Source: DATLGB01 sp963726825 (GTDB lineage Bacteria > Actinomycetota > Thermoleophilia > Solirubrobacterales > Solirubrobacteraceae). From it: a stretch of 64,000 bases of DNA. Under the pieces are notes generated by a model. The model was not told the origin of the DNA and made no database searches. It saw nothing but the letters and a program-made list of their open reading frames with translations. How positions within the stretch are numbered: the first letter of the stretch is position 1; every line of letters begins with the position of its first letter. The stretch lies in the NCBI GenBank assembly GCA_963726825.1, contig CAVSDT010000001.1:124001-188000 (forward strand). Direction: 5' to 3'. The translations under genes and the position numbers were made by a program. Shown here piece by piece: positions 61,082-64,000 of this stretch.

Positions 61082-62057
61082 ATGTAGGACCAAGTGAGGG
61101 TGTTCAGCCGCTGGATGGGTGGTTGGCGGCCGATGGCTTGGTGTCGGCGGTGATGGTTGTAGTGCCAGAGCCAGCCGTCAAGGGCTGCGGTGCGTTCGGC
61201 GCTTGAGGCGTAGATCGCGCCGTAGGCCCAGCCGTTTCGCAGGGTCCGGATGAATCGTTCGGCCTTGCCGTTGGTCTGGGGCCGGCGGGGCCGGGTGCGG
61301 ACGTGGCGGATGCCGAGCGTGTGGCAGGCGAGCGCGTGGATGGTGGAGCGGTAGGGGCTGCCGTTGTCGGTCAGCAATCGTCGTGTCGTGATGCAGTGGC
61401 GGGCGAGAACCAGGCGACAGCGCGGCGCAGGAACCCGGTCGCGGTAGTGGCTTTCTCGTCCGCAAGGACTTCGGCGTAGGCCAGGCGCGTGGCAGTCATC
61501 GATGGCGACGTGCACGTAGTCCCAGCCGGCGCGGCCGCGGCGGCGTCCGGCCGCGTCGGTGAACGAGCCGGTGTAGTGCGCTTGCCGGTCGCCGGTGACG
61601 CGCTTGCCGGCGCCGTCAACGATGCGGCCGAGCTTCTTGACGTCGATGTGGATCATCTCGCCCGGCCGGGCGCGCTCGTAGCGCGCGCGCCGGTTCCAGG
61701 CCAAGACGGCCGAGGCGGCCCATCCCGCAACGCCCGAGCACTGCGGAGACCGTCGAGGACGGCATGTCGAGCAGCTCAGCGATCTCAGGCCCGGTGAAGC
61801 GCAACCTGCCGCAACGCCCGGATCGCCTCGACCCGCTCGGGCTCGTCTGCGTCGGGCGCCGCCGCGGCGCCGAAGACCGATCCAGCAGCCCCGACTCACC
61901 CTCGGCGCGGTATCTGGCGAACCACTTGCTGACCGTCCGAACGCTGATCCCGAGACTCGGCCGCCACGCACTCCCGGCCACGACCGGCCTGGATGCGCTC
62001 GACGAACAATCTCCTGTTCCTGACGGGCAGCGTCCTCGCGTTAGCGTGCAACCTCAT
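61078..62057 (-). pseudogene. IS481-family transposase, broken by several one-base shifts
   Basis: Begins at the ATG at 62057 behind a strong AAGGAGGAC. The N-terminal HTH region (RLHANARTLPVRNRRL; SVRTVSKWFARYRAEGESGL), then the DDE core (PGEMIHIDVKKLGRIVDG, LLTDNGSPYRS, RRPQTNGKAERFIRTLRNGW) are clear but spread over three frames. The reading frame runs out of the element: the final codons TAC ATC TAG take their stop from the target duplication. Activity as sequenced is impossible; if the shifts are errors the element may be functional. Confidence 0.72.
61083..61109 (+). repeat. IS481 left terminal inverted repeat
   Basis: Begins TGTAGGACCAAGTGAGGG and pairs imperfectly with 62116-62142. 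Confidence 0.75.
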
Positions 62058-62115
62058 CCGGTGTCCTCCTTGGCGTCTGGCGGCCTCGAGAACCACCAGC
62101 CTTCCAAAGGGGCCC

Positions 62116-62142
62116 GGATGAACAACGTCCCTAGGAGCTACA
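62116..62142 (-). repeat. IS481 right terminal inverted repeat
   Basis: Read inward from 62142 it begins TGTAGCTCCTAGGGACG and ends with TGTTCATCCG, matching TGTTCAGCCG at the left end. Confidence 0.75.
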
Positions 62143-62148
62143 TCTAGA

Positions 62149-64000
62149 TCAGCGGCGCGCCGGCGGCGCGCTGGCCTCGGTCTCCTGGGCCATGCGCGCC
62201 TCGAACTCGCGGCGCTCGGCGGCGATCTGCGTCCGCAGCTCCTCGAGCTCGCGGCAGCGGCCCGAAGTCGAAGTCCGGCCGCGGCTCGCGACGCTGCGCG
62301 CTGCTCGCGCTCGGCGTCCGTCGCGGCAGCGTCGGCCTCGCCGTCGGCGCCGAGCACGACGCCGTAGTCCTGACTGCCGCCTTCTCGACGCTGACGAGCC
62401 CGGCGCGCACGTCCTTGGCGACGCGCTCGGGCTCGCGCGTGAGCGGATCGCCGAGCCCGCCGGCGCCGGCCGTCGCGAACATCAGGCCGGTCGCCCTTGC
62501 GCACCGGCACGTTCTCGACCTTGGACGGCAGCGACTCCAGCTCGTCGCCGCCCGCGCGGTAGCAGCGTCTTGTACGAGCTCTGGCCGTGACTGCCGCCGT
62601 TGACGCCCCACGGGATACGTCTGGGCGCGGTCGTCCTGGAACGTGATGAGCCCGTCCTCGAGGAACGTGTAGATCTTCGCGACGCCGTGGCCGCCGCGGT
62701 TGTTGCCCGGCCCGCCGGAGTCCGTGCGGACGGAGTAGCTCTCGACGCGCAGCGGGTAGTACTTCTCCAGGTACTCCGTCGGCACGGCCTTGAACAGCGG
62801 CCACCAGGAGTGGCCGTCGAGGCCGTCGCCGGCCGGCCGGGCCGGGATGCCGCCGTAGAGGATCTCGAGGATCTGGTAGGGCTCGCCCTTGGAGTCCGTG
62901 CCCGAGTACACGAAGTTCGGGCTCGTCCCGTAGCTGCCGGACACCGCGAACTCGCAGCCCGAGCATCTTGGAGAACACCGCGCCGAAGACGTCGAAGTGC
63001 CGCGCCATGAGCGTCAGGCGGTTGCCGAGCGGCGCCGGGAACTCCGGCTTGAGCACCGACCCCTCGGGGATGTTGACCTTGATGATGTCCGAGTAGCCGT
63101 CGTTGAAGACGACGTCGGGCGCGAAGGCCATGATCAGGAAGACCCCGACGAACATCTTGAACATCTCGGGGTTGAGGTAGAAGTTGACCGAGCCCGGGAC
63201 CTGCGCGTCGGTCCCGGCCCAGTCGACGTTGATCGTGTCGCCTTCGCGCCACATCGTCATCTTCAGGCGGATCGGGCCGGTCCCCAGGCCGTCGTCGTCG
63301 GCGAAGTCCTCGAAGTCGAAGCGCTTCCCGTCGGGCAGGTACGTGCGGATGAGCTCGATGACCGCCGAGCGCGTGCGGTCGAGGATCGCGTCGCAGGCCT
63401 CGAGGTAGGTGTCCTTGCCGTAGCGCTCGCAGAGCTCGACGACGCGCGCCGCGCCCGCCGCGGTGCCGGCCGCGATCGCCTTGACGTCGGCCTCGACCTC
63501 CTTCGGCGCCCGCGTGTTGTGGCAGAAGATCCGCAGGGCCTCCTCGTTGAGGCGGCCCTGGTCGTAGAGCTTGATCGGCGGCATGCGCACGCCCTCGTGG
63601 TAGATGCTCGCGCGCGCTGATCGGCATCGATCCGGCGGCGGTGCCGCCGACGTCGATCAGGTTGCCCCACTGCGAGGAGTAGCCGACGAGGTCGCCCTCG
63701 AAGAAGATCGGCCGCAGCAGCAGCAGGTCCGGCGTGTGGGAGACCGACCCCTCGCACGATGTACGGGTCGTTCAGCGCGATGACGTCGCCGTCGCGCAGG
63801 TCGGAGACCTCGTAGGGCGAGTGCTCGAGGATCGTCGGGATCGCCGAGCCGAACTGCCCGATGACCATCCGCGCGTGGCGGTCGGCGATCAGCGGGAACT
63901 GGTCGGACTGCTCGCGGATGACCGGGCTGACCGCCGTCGTCTCCAGCACGCGGTCCATCTCGTAGCGCGCGTTGGACAGCGTGTTCTCGATGATGTCGAG
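62149..64000 (-). pseudogene. Hydantoinase B/oxoprolinase-family protein, 5' end outside window, frameshifted
   Basis: The gene runs off the right edge. Its N-terminal part reads ENTLSNARYEMDRVLETTAV and GDVIALNDPYIV, the middle GQFGSAIPTILEHSPYEV, DTINVDWAGTDAQVPGSVN and GGPGNNRGGHGVAKIY, and the end FGRCRELEELRTQIAAE, all typical of HyuB/acetone carboxylase-like subunits. Several one-base shifts occur, but about 600 bp (62960-63590) are clean. In the corrected frame the stop is TGA at 62149-62151, right beside the IS481 target. It hydrolyses or carboxylates a cyclic or keto substrate with a HyuA partner presumed beyond the window. Confidence 0.75.

Larger units (their letters stand above)
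61083..62142. mobile_element. IS481-family insertion sequence (about 1.06 kb) with NCTAGN target duplication
   Basis: The element starts TGTAGGACCAAGTGAGG and ends with the inverted counterpart (TGTAGCTCCTAGGGACG read from the right). The ends share TGTAG, CC, AG, GA and TGTTCA-CCG in register over about 27 bp. It is flanked by TCTAGA on both sides (61077-61082 and 62143-62148), a 6-bp duplication that fits the NCTAGN target of IS481. It sits between the stop of the luciferase-like gene and the stop of the hydantoinase B gene, disrupting neither. Confidence 0.85.

Noticed and set aside
58450..64000. Programmed frameshifting as an explanation of the broken genes
   Set aside because: Shifts are too many, unrelated in context and affect five unrelated genes on both strands.

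Overview
The window is 64 kb of very GC-rich DNA from a Gram-positive-type actinobacterium. Dense, often overlapping genes, GTG/TTG starts, lipoprotein signals, SpoIIE/STAS proteins and an M50/PqqD-like peptide cluster suggest the Thermoleophilia/Solirubrobacterales neighbourhood. That placement is inference from gene style, not from a marker gene.

0-12 kb is a mixed housekeeping stretch: a truncated multidomain sensor with a SpoIIE-type phosphatase plus a STAS antagonist, a family-39 glycosyltransferase, thiolase, GNAT acetyltransferase, NAD-dependent epimerase, NAD kinase, methyltransferase, a second STAS protein and two hydrolases. 12.6-23 kb is a surface-glycan region: six glycosyltransferases and a WcbI-like protein, mostly in overlapping minus-strand runs, followed by an epimerase, a methyltransferase and an acyltransferase-3 membrane protein. 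23-25.4 kb has a lipoprotein, 4-hydroxybenzoate hydroxylase (pobA) and a cupin.

25.4-30.6 kb is the most unusual part. A minus-strand operon encodes a small basic protein, three paralogous 66-69-residue peptides with a shared leader-like N-terminus and divergent Asn/Ala-rich C-termini, a strong hairpin, a membrane M50 metallopeptidase with a PqqD-like N-terminus and Thr/Pro tail, a secreted CxxC protein with a similar tail, and a lipoprotein. A Clp_N-plus-HTH protein is divergent from it. This looks like a peptide maturation/export system that I cannot match to a named class. Next come a less GC-rich gene for a nuclease-like, membrane-anchored protein and a frameshifted DUF1360 gene.

33-38.5 kb holds a carotenoid group (CruG-like glycosyltransferase, CrtA-like monooxygenase, CrtI/CrtD-type desaturase, CruF) with a PlsY gene inside it. 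38.5-53.7 kb is ordinary metabolism and regulation: MmgE/PrpD, two STAS proteins, a luciferase-like oxidoreductase, ilvD, a cold-shock protein, L-2-hydroxyglutarate oxidase, haloalkane dehalogenase, a TlpA-like lipoprotein, and a thioredoxin-reductase-like/XRE-cupin/DUF4386 group sharing an inverted-repeat motif.

From 54.35 kb the window is accessory DNA. A 3' fragment of tRNA-Ser(CGA) marks a likely integration scar. It is followed by a decayed TrwC/MobF relaxase, a KAP-family NTPase joined to it in opposite orientation, and a gene-poor gap. From 58.45 kb every gene (cupin, acyl-CoA dehydrogenase, luciferase-like oxidoreductase, IS481 transposase, hydantoinase B) is recognisable but broken by single-base shifts, most explained by one extra G on the + strand. 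That points to poor sequence or assembly at this end rather than decay. An IS481-family element is inserted there at TCTAGA, exactly between two convergent stop codons.
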